The notes beneath the pieces are model-generated. The model did not search any database. It worked only from the letters and a program-made list of their open reading frames with translations, and was not told the origin of the DNA. Below are positions 1 through 11,941 of a DNA stretch of 64,000 bases, in pieces. The stretch is from Tupaia tana (lineage: Eukaryota > Chordata > Mammalia > Scandentia > Tupaiidae): assembly GCA_026018925.1 (NCBI GenBank), contig JAKSZU010000009.1, forward strand, positions 79,203,090 to 79,267,089, written 5' to 3'. The translations under genes were made by a program, and so were the position numbers. How positions within the stretch are numbered: position 1 is the stretch's first letter; each line of letters starts with the position of its first letter.

Positions 1-385
1 CACAATTTCTTATATAATCTAATTACTTTCAATAGCAAGTTTGGCTGGTAATTTCAAGGAAAGCAGTTTAAACTTAATAAATCAAAGAAATGTTAAGGAA
101 ATTTGCTTAAAACTTAAAGCCAGAAAACAGGTTAGTATTCTGTTCAAAAAGTAGGTACATGAACCTATTGACAGCTCAAAACAAGACAAAAATCCTTAAA
201 ACTGAAAGACAAAACCTAGAAGAAAATCAGCAATGCTTTAGTCAGAAGTCATAAAATGTTATTTCACCAGTTCAGTCTCATGTACTTTATGTTTTGTTGT
301 GGTTTGATCTTCATGATTAAATTATGGGATATAATATTCAACTCCATACCTGTCCCTATGATTAAGTTGGCCATTGTCTTAAGTG
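1..385. other. No gene seen
   Basis: AT-rich sequence without a convincing open frame, RNA gene or recognised repeat. It may be degraded older repeat. Confidence 0.5.
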
Positions 386-655
386 TTTTTTTTTTTTTTT
401 TTTTGAGAGGTTTTTTGCTATAGGGCGCGTGCGCTCGCCAGACAGACAGAGAGAGACAGAGAGACAGAAAGCGAGAAATCCCCCCCCAGGGGGGATGGCC
501 ACACCACAATCCCTTCTCCTCCATTCTCCTCTCGGGATCTTGGGCACACACGCACACGCGCCCAGCGTGAGTTTAAGCCACTGGGTCCAGGGCTCGAACC
601 GCGGTCAACTACGTGGGAGTCCAGCGACATAGTCATTACGCTAACTGCTTGTCCC
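386..655 (-). mobile_element. tRNA-derived SINE, long form (CYN-like)
   Basis: Read on the minus strand, it starts with GGGACAAGCAGTTAGC, carries an A-box-like and a B-box-like segment (GGTTCGAGCCC), then the body with the C-run/G-run palindrome, a TCTGTCTCTCT tract, the end TATAGCAAAAAACCTCTC and a run of about 19 A. It retains many CpGs, so it is a fairly recent copy. The TSD is weak. Confidence 0.88.
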
Positions 656-671
656 TTAGTTTTTAAACTCT

Positions 672-675
<4 letters not shown>

Positions 676-728
<53 letters not shown>

Positions 729-744
729 ATGTGTGTGTTTGTGT
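676..744. repeat. (CT)n(GT)n compound microsatellite
   Basis: About 38 bases of CT dinucleotides pass directly into GT dinucleotides with a few interruptions. Confidence 0.95.
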
Positions 745-747
745 ATT

Positions 748-1720
748 TAATTTTCCTAGTATAGCACTCCCTTGAGAACTTCTTGGAGATCTGGTCTGGT
801 GCTGATAAATTCTTTCAGGTTTTGTTTATCTGAGAACGTTCTTGTCTTTTCTTCCCATATGAAAGATAACCTTGCTGGGTACAGTATTCTTGGTTGAAAT
901 TTCTTTTCCCTTAACACTTTGAATATATTTTCCCATTCTTTCTTTGCTTGCATTGTTTCCTATGAGAAGTCTGCTGTTATCCTGATGGGATATCTTTTGT
1001 AGGTAATTTGATGTTTTTTCTCTTGCCAATCTTAGTATCTTGTCTTTGAGGTTTTTGTCAATCTGGCTATAATGTGTCTTGGATAAGATCTTCTTGGGTT
1101 GATTCTATTTGAGGTTCTTTGTATTTCTTGGGACGGGATCTTTGAGTGCCTGTCTAGTTTTGGAAAGTTTTCTTCCAGAATTTCATGGAATAGATTATCA
1201 ATACCCTTATGAGTCTCTGTGCCTTCTGGAATAATAATTATATGGATGTTTGGACGTTTGATGGTATCTACTATTTGTCATATATTATTCTCATTTGGAG
1301 GCCATTTTCTCAGTTGTTGTGGTGGATTTTTCTAAGTCAGCAATTTTCTCTTCTACATCTTTGGTTCTATTTTCTGTATGATCTAGTCTGCTTTTAATAC
1401 TTTCAAGGGAGATTTTGCACTTCTTGTATTATAGCGTCATCTCTAAATGGTCCGTTTGATTCTTTTTTAAAGTGCGTAATTCCTCTTTTAGATCTTGCAA
1501 GAATTTTCTCACCCCCTGGAACTCATCAGCTCTTTTCTCCTGCCTCTTCAAAAGTTCATTGTCTCTCTTCTGTTCCATCTCTGTTAGCTTCATCATTATG
1601 AATATTCTAAATTCTTTATGAGACATTTCCGTTACTTCAATTGAACTGTCTGTGTATGAAGAAGAGTTATTCTTTTCCCTTGGAGGAGAATTATTTTCCT
1701 GCTTTCCCATAGTTCTTGTG
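748..1720 (-). pseudogene. L1 ORF1 (minus-strand copy), decayed
   Basis: The minus strand encodes the start of an L1 ORF1 protein near 1710 (M-G-K-Q-E-N-N, then E/K-rich coiled-coil residues). It also encodes its C-terminal domain near 756-1029, containing FQPRILYPARLSFIWEEK and ending EVLKGVLY-stop. The latter matches the equivalent segment of the plus-strand L1 at about 3660-3840. ORF1p is the RNA-binding trimeric chaperone of L1 retrotransposition. The middle is frameshifted, so this copy is dead. Nothing of ORF2 follows on the 3' side; the copy stops at the microsatellite at 744. Confidence 0.85.
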
Positions 1721-1998
1721 TCCCTGCGTAATTTCTAGTCATTTGATGGATGGTGTGTTTCTTCCTACTTCTTGAAGTTCAATCTGAGCGCTCAGAAGTG
1801 TGCAGAAGGAGTTGATCTGGAATCTCTTTGCCGTTCTGTTTTGATCCCTTTGTGCAGCAGATTCAGTGGATATTAAGGAATATGTTAAGCAAAATAGTAT
1901 TTGAATGTTTGGCTATGGTTCCTTTAGATCTGTCTAGAAACACAGAGAATGGAGATTGAGGAGAAGAGTAATGAGATAAAAGAAAAAGAAAACGAAAG

Positions 1999-2034
<36 letters not shown>

Positions 2035-2640
2035 AAAGAAAAACAAAAACAAAGAAACATAGAAAAAGAAGAAAACAATTAAAAAATTATTTTAAAAAAG
2101 CAAAAAATAAAAAACTGCACAGTTCACTTGCATACCAAGTGAAATCACTAGTTCTCCGAAGCAATGGAGTCTTCTTCTGAAGGCCTGCCCCTTGCCTCTC
2201 CACTTGAGTTTGTGGGCTGGAGGCTTAATTGTCAGTAGAAAATCTTCATTTCTCTTTTTTCCCTGAAATTACTAGTTCTACGAAGCCATGGAGTCTTCTT
2301 CTCCTTTGTGCTTTTAACTTTTTAATTTCTTACTCTTCCTCTCACTCAGATCAAGATCCATCCAGGCAGGTCCATCTCTGCTGCCATGTATCTTTGTGCA
2401 CAAGTGCACCACGCAGTTTTCAATTTTTAACTTTTTAAAAATTTTCTGTGATGTATTTTTTTCTCATCCTTTCATTCTAGTTCTTTTCTTCTTTTTCTTT
2501 CTACTTTCACTTGTTTTTCCCACTTCTCTTTTCTTTTTCTTCCTATTGCTGTTTTCTACTCTCTTTTTATTTTTCCTTGTTTTCCCATTTTATTATTGAA
2601 TCCTTATCCACTGCCTAGAGAAGACAAGGTATATAGTAAC
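1721..2640 (-). mobile_element. Probable L1 5' UTR of the minus-strand copy
   Basis: This is a non-coding stretch upstream of the minus-strand ORF1. It contains a purine-rich tract (1975-2100), a direct repeat of about 37 bp with 123-bp spacing (2142-2178 and 2265-2302) and a pyrimidine-rich tract (2475-2600). L1 5' UTRs often carry internal duplications. The boundary with the plus-strand L1 at about 2690 is not sharp. Confidence 0.45.
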
Positions 2641-3041
2641 TAAACATCTGAATATTGTGAGTTTTAGAGAATTCTTTGCCCCTCACTGTACTGGTTGGAA
2701 AAAGAAGAAAATTCTCCTTCATAAATTCAATTTCAACACCCCTCCTGTAATTGCCACACTGGAGTCCACAGTGGAAGGGAAAAAATAACATTGAATTACT
2801 TCACAGTTAGGGAAATACACAAGCTCACCTTAACAGAATCCTTCTCCAGCAAATTAGCCAAATTGAATACATTGCCAAGGACCAAAAAAAGGAAAAGAGC
2901 CACAAGGATGAGATAATAAAGTAATAGGTCACCCACAAGGGACCACTCTATCTAATTCATCTCCAAGCAGGAAAATATTAGAGGATATTACCAAAATGTC
3001 AGAAAAAAATCAGAGCATTCCTGGTAACGAAATTCTACGAC

Positions 3042-3841
3042 ATGCAAGAGAAAGCAGACACTGAGCTCCAAGAGGTGAAGAAATCCTTCCACGATAAGAA
3101 AGAAGAATGGGACATCATAAAAAATCAAATGAAACTGTTAGATATGAAGGCTGTGATACAGGAAATCAAAAGCTCCCTTGAAAGTATTAAATGCAGGTTA
3201 GACCAGGCAGAAGATAGGATCTTGGAAGTAGAAGACAAAATCAATGACCTAGAAAAAATTATAAAAAATACTGAGAAAACAGCCAAAAAAACTGAGGATA
3301 CTATACGAGAAATACTAGATACCATGATATGCCCAAACATCCAAATAATTGGTATACCAGATGGTGATGAAACTAATAAGGACATTGATAATCTATTCCA
3401 TAAAATTCTGGAAGAAAACTTTCCAAGTCTAGAGAGGAATTCAAACATCCAAATCCAAGAGATACAAAGAACCCCGAGTAGAATCAATCCAAGAAAATCT
3501 TCCCCATGGTACATCATAGCTAGATTGACCAAAACCACAGACAAAGACAAGATACTAAGATTGGCAAGAGAGAAACAACAAATCACTTGCAAAGGCTATC
3601 CTATCAGGCTAACACTGGCCCTCTCATTAGATGCAATGCAAGCAAGGAAAGAATAGGGAAATATATTCAAAGTATTAAATGAAAAGCAATTTCAACCAAG
3701 AATACTATACCCAGTAAGATTATCCTTCATATGGGAAAAGAAGATAAAAATGTTCTTAGATAAATAAAACTGGAAAGAATTTACCAACTCTAGACCAGCT
3801 GTTCAAGAAATTCTGAAAGGAATACTATACCAAGAAAACTG
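3042..3841 (+). pseudogene. L1 ORF1p (plus-strand copy), interrupted
   Basis: A 204-residue open frame starts at 3042, although the original start probably lies further upstream. Residues 1-90 are a K/E-rich coiled coil (SLESIKCRLDQAEDRILEVE). Residues 95-150 resemble the RRM-like domain (IQIIGIPDGDE). The C-terminal domain begins with LRLAREKQQITCKGYPIRLT. A stop at 3654 interrupts it, and the same frame continues (GNIFKVLNEKQFQPRILYPV) to about 3841. The protein is an RNA-binding chaperone in live L1s. This copy has further stops after the first. Confidence 0.85.
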
Positions 3842-4439
3842 AAGACAGACAGCAATCAGAGAATAAAAACAACTGAGTGTACAGCCAACTTAATGGTAGG
3901 GATGAGTCAGAAAATACCCATAATAACGTTGAGTATAAATGGATTTAATTCTCCAGTCAAGAGACACAGACTGGCAGAAAGGTTTAAAAATACGAAACCC
4001 TCCATCTGCTGCCTACAAGAAACCCATTTCATGGATAAAGACATACATAGACTAAAAGTGAAGGGCTGGAAAAATGTATTCCATGCAAATGGAAACTAAA
4101 AAAGAGCAGGAGTTGCTATACTGATTTCATACAAAATAAGCTTTAAGACAAAAGTGGTAAGAAGAGACAAAGAAGGGTATTATATAGTAGTAAAAGGACT
4201 CATTCACCAGGGAGATATAATGCTTATAAATATCTATGCACCCAACTCAGGAGGACTTAAATATGTAAAGATTGCTAGATCTAAAAGGAGAGATAGACTG
4301 TAACACAACAAATTAACTCCTTTGGACAGGTCAATGAAACAAAAAATAAGCAAAGAGATCCTGGACCTAAACAATACCATAAATCAGATGGACTTGTTAG
4401 ACATTTATAGAACTTTCCACACAGAATATGCATTTATTT

Positions 4440-4688
4440 GAGACTTTTTACTATAGGATGTGTGTGCTTGCCAGAAAGAGAGAGAAAGTCAGAGAGACAG
4501 AAAGCAAGAAATCACCTCCCAGAAGGGATGGCCACGCCACAATCCCTTCTCCTCCATTCTCCTCTCAAGATCTTGGGCACACACGCAAACACACCCAGTG
4601 TGAGTTTAAGCCACCAGGTCCAGGACTCAAACTATGATTGACTACATGGGAGTCCAGCAACATAGCCATTACATCAACTGCTGGTCCC
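4440..4688 (-). mobile_element. tRNA-derived SINE, long form, inside L1 ORF2
   Basis: The minus-strand head is GGGACCAGCAGTTGATG and the body ends with CTATAGTAAAAAGTCTC. It interrupts the L1 endonuclease region between CAGAATATGCATTT and TTTTTCTCTGCCCCAC, which are contiguous in intact L1. Confidence 0.88.
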
Positions 4689-5800
4689 AAAATAAATATT
4701 TTTCTCTGCCCCACATTGTACTTTCTCAAAGATTGACCACATGGTAGGACATGAAACTAGCCTTTACATATTCAAAGGCATATAAACTATATCCAGCATC
4801 TTCTCTGACCATGATGAAATTAAACTTGATATTAATCTCAGGAAAAACCCTAGAAAATACACAAATACATGGAAACTAAATAACCTACTTCATGACTTTA
4901 TGATTACTGAAGAGATCAAGACTGAAATCAAAAGATTCATGGAAACAAATGATAATGAGTATAAAAGTATCCATAATTTATGGGACACTGTAAAAGCAGT
5001 AATATATAAGAGGGAAGTTCATAGCAGTTAGTGCACACAAGGAAAAGATGGAAAGTTAACAAAAGGACAACCTAACGTCATGCCTAAAGAATTGGAAACA
5101 AAACAACAGATATATCCAAAAATCCAGGAGAAAAGAAATAACAAATATTCAAGAGAAATAAATGAAATAGAAAAGTAGCAAACCATACAAAAAATAAATG
5201 AAAGCAAAAGTTGGTTCTTTGAAAAGGTAGATGACATTGACTCACCATTAACTAGACTAATTAATAGGATGAGAGAAAAGAACCAGATACTTCAAATTCA
5301 CAATGAATCAGGCAACATTACAACTGACATAATAAAAATATAAAACATCATTAGAGGATACTATGAGAGACTATATGCCAACAAAGAAGAAAACCTAGAT
5401 GAAATGGACAAATTTCTGGACACATATAATCTATCAATATTGATACAGGATGACATAGAAAGCCTGAATAGACCTATAACCAGCAATGAGATTGAATCAG
5501 CAATAAATAACCTCCCACTAAAGAAAAATCCAGGTCCTGACAGCTTCACTGCTGAATTTTATGAAACTTTTAAAGAAGAGATAACTCCCATTCTATTCAC
5601 ATTGTTTTTAGAGATCCAAAAAGAAGGAACCCTTCCAAATTCATTCTATGAAGCCTCCATTACCCTCATTCTCAAAATAGATAAGGATAGGACAAAAAAG
5701 GAAAACTATAGACCTCTATCTCTGATGAATATAGACGCAAAACTTCTCAACAAGATACTTGCTAACCATATTCAACAGCATATAAAAAAGGTTATTCATT

Positions 5801-6061
5801 GGGACCAGCAGTTAGCATAATGGCTATGTCGCTGGACTCCCATGTAGTCGACCACGGTTTGCGTCCCGGACCCAGTGGCTTAAATTCATGCCGGGCGCAT
5901 GTGCGTGCGTGCCCAAGATCCCGAGAGGAGAATGGAGGAGAAGGGATTGCGGTGTGGCCATCCCCCCGGGGGGTGATTTCTCGCTTTCTGTCTCTCTGTC
6001 TCTGTCTGTCTGGTAAGCGCACGCACCATATAGCAAAAAGAAAACCTCTAAAAAATAAAAA
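5801..6061 (+). mobile_element. tRNA-derived SINE, long form, with TSD
   Basis: The head is GGGACCAGCAGTTAGC, followed by the A and B boxes, the C-run/G-run palindrome at about 5962-5975, and the end ATAGCAAAAAGAAAACC with an A-rich tail. GTTATTCAT is duplicated at 5791-5799 and 6062-6070. It cuts the L1 reverse transcriptase domain. Confidence 0.93.
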
Positions 6062-7370
6062 GTTATTCATAATGACCAGGTAGGCTTTATTCCAGGGATG
6101 CAAGGGTGGTTCAACACACGGAAAACCATAAATGTAATACACCATATTAACAGAAAGAAAAATAAAAACTACATTATCATCTCAATTGATGCAGACAAAG
6201 CATTTGACAAAATAAAACATTCTTTTATGAATAAGATTATTCAGGAAAATTGGCATTGAAGGATCATTTCTCAGCATAATAAAAGCCATCTATGAAAAAC
6301 CTAAAGCTAATATTACGCTGAATTGGGAAAAGTTGAAAGCTTTTCCACAAAAAACTGGTACAAGACAAGGCTGCCCACTTTCACTGGTTCCATTCAATAT
6401 AGTACTGGAAGTCCTAGCCGATGCAATCAGACAAGAGAAGGAAATAACAAGCATTCCAATAGGAAAAGAAGAGCTGAAATTATCTCTTTTTGCAGACAAC
6501 ATGATTGTGTACATAGAAGACCCGACAGTATCTATGAGAAAACTTCTCAAAGTAATAAATGCATACAGTAAAGTGGCAAGATACAAAATTAACTTATAAA
6601 AACCTATAGTATTTCTGTACACAAACAACAAGCAGACAGAGACAGAACTGAAGAAAGTAATCCCATTTACCATAGCCACAGAAGTATAAAATACCTAGAA
6701 ATAAAATTATTGAAGGATGTCAAAGGATGAACACTATAAGGAAAACTATGAAAACCTTAAAAATGTAGTCAAAAAGGACACAAAAAAAGTGGAAGGACAT
6801 CCCATGTTCCTGGATTGGCAGAATTAATATAATCAAAATGGCAATCCTACCAAAATTAATCTACATGTTTATTGTGATCCCAATAAAATGACAAGAGACA
6901 TTCTTCACAGATCTAGAAAAGACAATCATAGAATTTGTCTGGAATCATAAAAGACCCTGCATTGCCAAAGCCATCCCGTGCAAGAAGAGTGGAGTGGGGG
7001 ACATCTCAATTCCTCATGTTAAAATATATTACAAAGCTGTGATAATTAAAACAGCATGCTATTGGCACAAACACAGACATGAGGACTGATGGAACAGAGT
7101 AGAGACCCCAGAAATAAACCCCAAAGCATACAGTCAACTTATCTTTGACAGTGTACCAGTCAATCCAGTGGGAAAAGGAAAACCTCTTTAGCAAATGGTG
7201 CTGGAAAAACTCGGTATCCACCTGCAGAAAGATGAATCTGAACCCCTGTCACCGTTAACAAAAATCAACTCAAAGTGGATCAAAGATCTAAACCTAAGAT
7301 CACAAGCTATAAATCTACTGGAGGAAAACTCTAGGGAAACTCTGGGAGACATTAGGGTAGGCAAAGACTT

Positions 7371-7639
7371 TTTTTTTTTTGGGGGGGGGAGAGGTTTTCA
7401 CTATAGGGCGTATGCACTCGCCAGAAAGACAGAGAGAGACAGAGAGATAGAAAGTGGGAAATCACCCCCCCAGGAGGGATGGTCATGCTGCAATCCCTTC
7501 TCCTCCATTCTCCTCTTGGGATCTTGGGCACACACGCACACACACCCGGTGTGAGTTTAAGCCACCGGGTCCAGGACTTGAACCACGGTTGACTACATGG
7601 GAGTCCAGCTACATAGCCATTACGCTAACTCCTGGTCCC
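7371..7639 (-). mobile_element. tRNA-derived SINE, long form, with TSD
   Basis: An 11-bp TSD (GGCAAAGACTT) flanks it at 7360-7370 and 7640-7650. The poly-A end (T-run on plus) is at the left and the head GGGACCAGGAGTTAGC at the right. It is inserted into L1 ORF2. Confidence 0.93.
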
Positions 7640-8810
7640 GGCAAAGACTTCTTAAGCAAGACTCCCAAAGTACACGCAATGATCCCCAAAATAGACAAGT
7701 GGGATTACATCAGATTAAGAAGTTTTTGCACAGCAAAGGGTACCAAAATTAGTGTGACTTGACACCCCTCGAAATGGGAGGGAATTTTTGCTAACTCTAC
7801 TTCATATAAGGGACTGATAATGAGAATACACAGAGAACTCAAGCGGCTTACCCAGAAGGAAATGATTAACTCAATTAAAATATGAGAAAATGAGCTGAAT
7901 AAACAACTCTTTAAGGAAGACATATGAACAGCGAAAATGCATATGATAAAATAATCAACATCCCTCATCATAAGGGAGATGCATATCAAAACCACAATGA
8001 GATCGCACCTAACCCCAGTCAGAATGGGGTAGATTAATAAAAAATGATAAATGCTGGCAGGGATGTAGTGAAAGGGGAACACTCCTACATTGTTGGTGGG
8101 AATGTAAATTGGTCCAGCCACTGTGGAGAACAATATAGAGATTCCTCAAAGACCTTCAGATGGAACTGCCATATGATGCAGCCATTCCACTCCTGGGTAT
8201 CTTCCCAAAGGTCAGGAGAATGCTCAGTCAGAAAAGTGTTTGCACAACTATATTTATTATAGCATTATTCACGATTGCTAACACATGGAACCAACCCAAA
8301 TGTCCACAAACAGATGAATGGATTGAAAAATGTTGGCTTATATACTCCATGGAATATTATTCAGCCATAAAAAGCAGCAAGGCTCTGGAATTTGATAGAA
8401 TGTGGATGAATATGGAAGATTTGTTGCTGAGTGAAGCTAGTCAGGCTATGAAAGAGAGACATTGTATGTCTCCACTTAACATATACAGACTGTCCGCACT
8501 CTATGGTAGAGATGGAAAGACTGGAGGACATAAAAACATTTTAAGAAGTTGTGGACACTAGAGACAAAGTGGAAGGAGCATATGTGAGGAGAAGAGTGCA
8601 AGAAAGGAAGTTAGGGGAAAAATAAGGACAGAGAAGATATTTGTGGGACACATATGGTTTGTTATCTGTTAATGAGGATGTGTATAGTATTCTCAACTCG
8701 ACTGAGATGTGTATCATGCTGGGTAAAATCTCTTTATAATCTAAATGAATGTACAAACAATAATAAAAAATGTCATTATGACAACTAACAATATAGAAAT
8801 AAATTCTTAA

Positions 8811-9249
8811 TATCGTATGGGAAAAAAAAAAGAAAAGTAAATGCTGAAGTCTTAGAATTCAGAGGTGTGTGGCAGGGATAAGCCATAGTCTCTTTGCATC
8901 TCAGTCTCCCCAAGCAGGAGATACTGTCTAGATAAGGCTGGGAGGAGGACAAGGTCATCTCAAAGTCCCAAGCAATACACCTGAGAGTTCCAAGGTGAGT
9001 GGGTGAGGGAATGAGCCACAGGTCTCAGTTGCAAACCCTTCCAACCACAGGCGGCCTTCTATACCTAATTCATCTACTTTTTTTGACAAAATGGCGTGAG
9101 ATAAAAATCTGCTTCCCCACTCTCCATCATTAATGATTACTCAATGGTCTCAGTGCCATTTATTAAACAGTGCATCTTTCCCCAAACTGATTTAAAGCAC
9201 AAACTTTAACATATATTATATTCTTATACACTTGGGTAGGTGTGGAAGG
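8811..9249. other. No gene seen
   Basis: Unique-looking sequence without a supported coding frame, following the L1 tail. Confidence 0.5.
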
Positions 9250-9402
9250 TTTTTTTGCTGTTGTTAGAGAGAGAGATTTTTTTGCTTTCGGAAGTGCGTG
9301 TTTGCCAGAGAAACAGAGAAAGACAGAAAGAGAATAATCACCCCTGAGCCTGGATGATCATGTTGCAATCCTTTTTACTCCATTCTCCTCTTGGGATTTT
9401 GG

Positions 9403-9449
<47 letters not shown>

Positions 9450-9541
9450 CTGCATGAGTTTTAAGACACTGAGTCTAGGACTCAAACTGCAGTTGACGAG
9501 GTGGGACACCAGCAAGGTAACTACTACGCCATCTTGGTCCC
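9250..9541 (-). mobile_element. Older tRNA-derived SINE with expanded (AC)n
   Basis: The minus-strand head is GGGACCAAGATGGCG and the body includes CCAAAATCCCAAGAGGAGAATGGAG. The (CA)n stretch in the body has expanded to about 43 bp (9405-9447). The divergence indicates an older subfamily. Confidence 0.8.
9405..9447. repeat. (AC)n microsatellite inside a SINE
   Basis: Uninterrupted AC dinucleotides grown from the ACACACACGC segment of the SINE body. Confidence 0.95.
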
Positions 9542-10009
9542 AGTTTGGAGTTTTTATACTCTTACAAATTTCTCAGTTTGTGCATTAACTTCACCTTATT
9601 TTATTTATTTTGGGCTTTTTGATATGTTTTAATATCTGATAGGGAACGTCCCCTTTTTCTTCTTTTTAAGCTATGGACTTTTGTTTACTTTTTTTTTTTT
9701 TCAAATAAACTTTAGAATTACCTTGTTGTTTCTAAGAAAATTCTGGTGGGAATGTTTTTTGAGGTTGTATATAATCTGTAAGTTAACTTTTATTCTTTTT
9801 AAAAAAGAATTATTTGTTTAATTTTATTTATTATTATTTTTTAAAAATTATTTAATTTTCTTTCTTTTTTAATTCAATTTTATTTATCATCATAATCTTG
9901 TTTATATTACATTGAATTGCATATAACTTTACAATGTATTACATTGCTTTTTCAAAAGGGAATGTCATGCATGTCAGTCAATACAGACATTAAAATCCCC
10001 ACTTCATCA
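9542..10009. other. AT-rich, no gene seen
   Basis: T-rich sequence with no coding frame. It may be an unrecognised old repeat. Confidence 0.5.
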
Positions 10010-10228
10010 TATTCATATGAGTCTCACAAGGCTGACCATGGTTAGAGTCCTGGACCTGGTAGCTTGAAAATCACTCCAGGCACATGTTTGTGTGTGTCCA
10101 AAATCCATAGAGGAAAATGGAGGAGAAAGGGACTGTGCTATGGCTATCCCCTCGGGGAATGATGTCTCACTTTCCCTTTCTCTGTTTCTCTCTAGTGAGT
10201 ACATTTGCCCACCTTTTGAGCTCTTTTG
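10010..10228 (+). mobile_element. Old tRNA-derived SINE, head truncated
   Basis: The B-box-like part (GGTTAGAGTCCTGGACC) and the long-form body (CAAAATCCATAGAGGAAAATGG) are visible. The first part of the tRNA-like head is missing or too diverged. Confidence 0.72.
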
Positions 10229-10231
10229 AAA

Positions 10232-10420
10232 AAGTTTTTTATTTTTTGTTTATTAATCATATGAGCGAGATAGGGAGAGACAGGCAGAAAGACAACACCT
10301 CCAATGTGGTCTTTATGTTGCAATCCACTCTTAGCCTCAGTCAGACCAAGATCATGGACACACACATACTCCATGCACTTATTGTAAACCGAGGACCATC
10401 TCATGTGGATCAGTCTCACA
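10232..10420 (-). mobile_element. Old SINE of a diverged subfamily
   Basis: The minus strand reads a head-like segment ending GGTCCTCGG and a body with CATGATCTTGG and TCTTTCTGCCTGTCTCTCCC, then an A-rich end. It is related to the other SINEs but strongly diverged. Confidence 0.55.
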
Positions 10421-10431
10421 TAATATTGTAG

Positions 10432-10673
10432 ATTTTTGTCTGTTTGTTTGTTTGATTTTTAATATAGAGTATATAAGTTGGCCAAAGAGAGAGAGACAGA
10501 GAAAGACAAAGTGAGAAATCACTCCCTGGGGGCGATGACCACACCATAATCCTTTCTCCATTTTCCTCTTGGGATTTTGGGCACTCATTCACACGCATTC
10601 AGCATGTTTTCCAAACCACCAAGTCAAGGATTGAATCAAGCAATTGGTCATGTGGAACCCACCACCTTAACCA
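10432..10673 (-). mobile_element. Older tRNA-derived SINE, long form
   Basis: Minus strand: GGTCCCATGGTGGTTAAGGTGG head, CCCAAAATCCCAAGAGG body, TCTGTCTCTCTC tract and an A-rich end containing AAACAAACAAAC. Confidence 0.8.
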
Positions 10674-10892
10674 CCATGGGACCTGAATGGCCTCAGCATT
10701 GTATGTGACTATTGTACCACTGTCTTGCCTTCCTTTTTGACCTACTGATATTCAATCTATACAGTTCTAGTTATTATTTTTATTTATATTAATATGATGA
10801 TATGGGTTTTCTGCTCTGAATTGTTAATGTCACATTTATTACCTTAGTATATAACAACTTGCTTTACAGCATTTGACATACATCATGCTATT

Positions 10893-11941
10893 TTTTTTTT
10901 TTTAAGCAATCGAAAAACAAGTATTCTTTATTTAGTTTTACCCAAATTCAGGTTTCAGGTCCCTGAGAAAAACGATAGTCTCTTAAAACCCACCATCCCT
11001 CACCTCGTTTCCATAAAGTGACCTCCACTAGTAGTTTATTATATGCCCAGAACCCCCGGGCATGGGAAGGAGGACGCATGCCCAAGTGTGCTCCCAGGCC
11101 ATGCCTCTGCGCCAAGACCACTCCGTGAGCTCGGGTGGTCTTTCCAACGGGTGTTGGGCCAACACTCTGGAGCAGTGGAGGGTGCCAGCCAAGGCCCTTC
11201 GTCCCCTACTGCCAGGGCGCTGGAGCCCAGAGGGCACGGTCATGCTCAGGCCCGGCACCAGCAGCCCCACGTGGCGCAAACGTCCGAGGGCTCTCCTCTA
11301 GCTGACTCAGGAACTCAGGCTTCTAAAGGCTTCATCTTAGTTCCTCCTCGGGACTGTGAGCGAGGCGGCAGGTGTCTGCGGGGTGTACAACCTCACGCAT
11401 ACTCATGAACCATTATCATTCTGGAGAGTTTAAAAGCTTCCTTTTCTTGGGTCAATCCAGAACCCAAACCAGGGAGGCAAGAATCCCGCTCCCTTTAACT
11501 GCCTCTCGAACAATGCCCCGAGCTGGAGCGTGGCGCTGCCCAGTACCCATGCGGCAGTGGCGTGAGGTTCAGTATCATGTAACAAGAGAGACTCTGCCTC
11601 AGGAGGAGACTGGGTATTTTCTTAACTTCAAATTGAAAAAGCAAGAAGAGGAAGGATAACCAAAATTCAGGTTACGGGTGGTGAAGGCTCTTTTCCAGAA
11701 CAGTGCATGCGGTAGTTAGATGAGACGCATTTAGTAACTTTAAAAATAAACATATCTATCTCAAGGAAGGGCATCATGTTCCATTTTTCATACATTATAA
11801 ATAGCAACAACAGACTTCCAATCCCAGGAGAGCTCAGATGCTTGCGTGCTGTGTGCCCCAGGTGCACAGGGCACGCCTCTGGTGGGAAGATGGGCTGACT
11901 CCTCCCTTAGCCCAGGGATGGGAGCTCTCGCTCCGCCCACG
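10893..11941 (-). pseudogene. Processed retrocopy of an unidentified GC-rich mRNA (mostly 3' UTR-like)
   Basis: On the minus strand the copy ends with an AATAAA signal (plus strand 10927-10932), about 20 bases of spacer and an A-run at 10893-10903. The 10-bp TSD TCATGCTATT flanks it at 10883-10892 and 11942-11951. The roughly 1-kb body is far more GC- and CpG-rich than its surroundings and has no introns. I see no long conserved frame, and I do not recognise the source gene. It looks like the 3' part, probably 3' UTR, of a housekeeping-type transcript. It was inserted by L1 machinery. Short open frames on both strands look incidental. Confidence 0.8.

Larger units (their letters stand above)
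3893..8561 (+). pseudogene. L1 ORF2p (endonuclease / reverse transcriptase), broken
   Basis: The frame opens at 3893 with the AP-like endonuclease domain (LSINGFNSPVKRHRL, then CCLQETHF). It continues past stops into the reverse transcriptase (5404-5805: [20 protein letters not shown] and [10 protein letters not shown]). The RT core follows at 6333-6599, where the catalytic FADD motif reads FADN, losing the second aspartate. The C-terminal part runs to 8561. SINEs at 4440, 5801 and 7371 split the frame. The loss of the catalytic aspartate and many stops mark it as inactive. Frames match the minus-strand L1 copies at 38-40 kb and 46 kb. Confidence 0.9.
2690..8810 (+). mobile_element. Near full-length L1 retrotransposon, inactive
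   Basis: The order is ORF1, a short inter-ORF spacer, ORF2 and a 3' UTR ending in an AATAATAAAAAA tail near 8770. SINEs interrupt ORF2 at about 4440, 5801 and 7371. The 3' UTR contains TGGACACTAGAGACAAAGTG and CATGCTGGGTAAAAT, a signature shared by other L1 tails in this window. Multiple stops and frameshifts make it non-autonomous. It faces away from the minus-strand L1 to its left. Confidence 0.9.
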
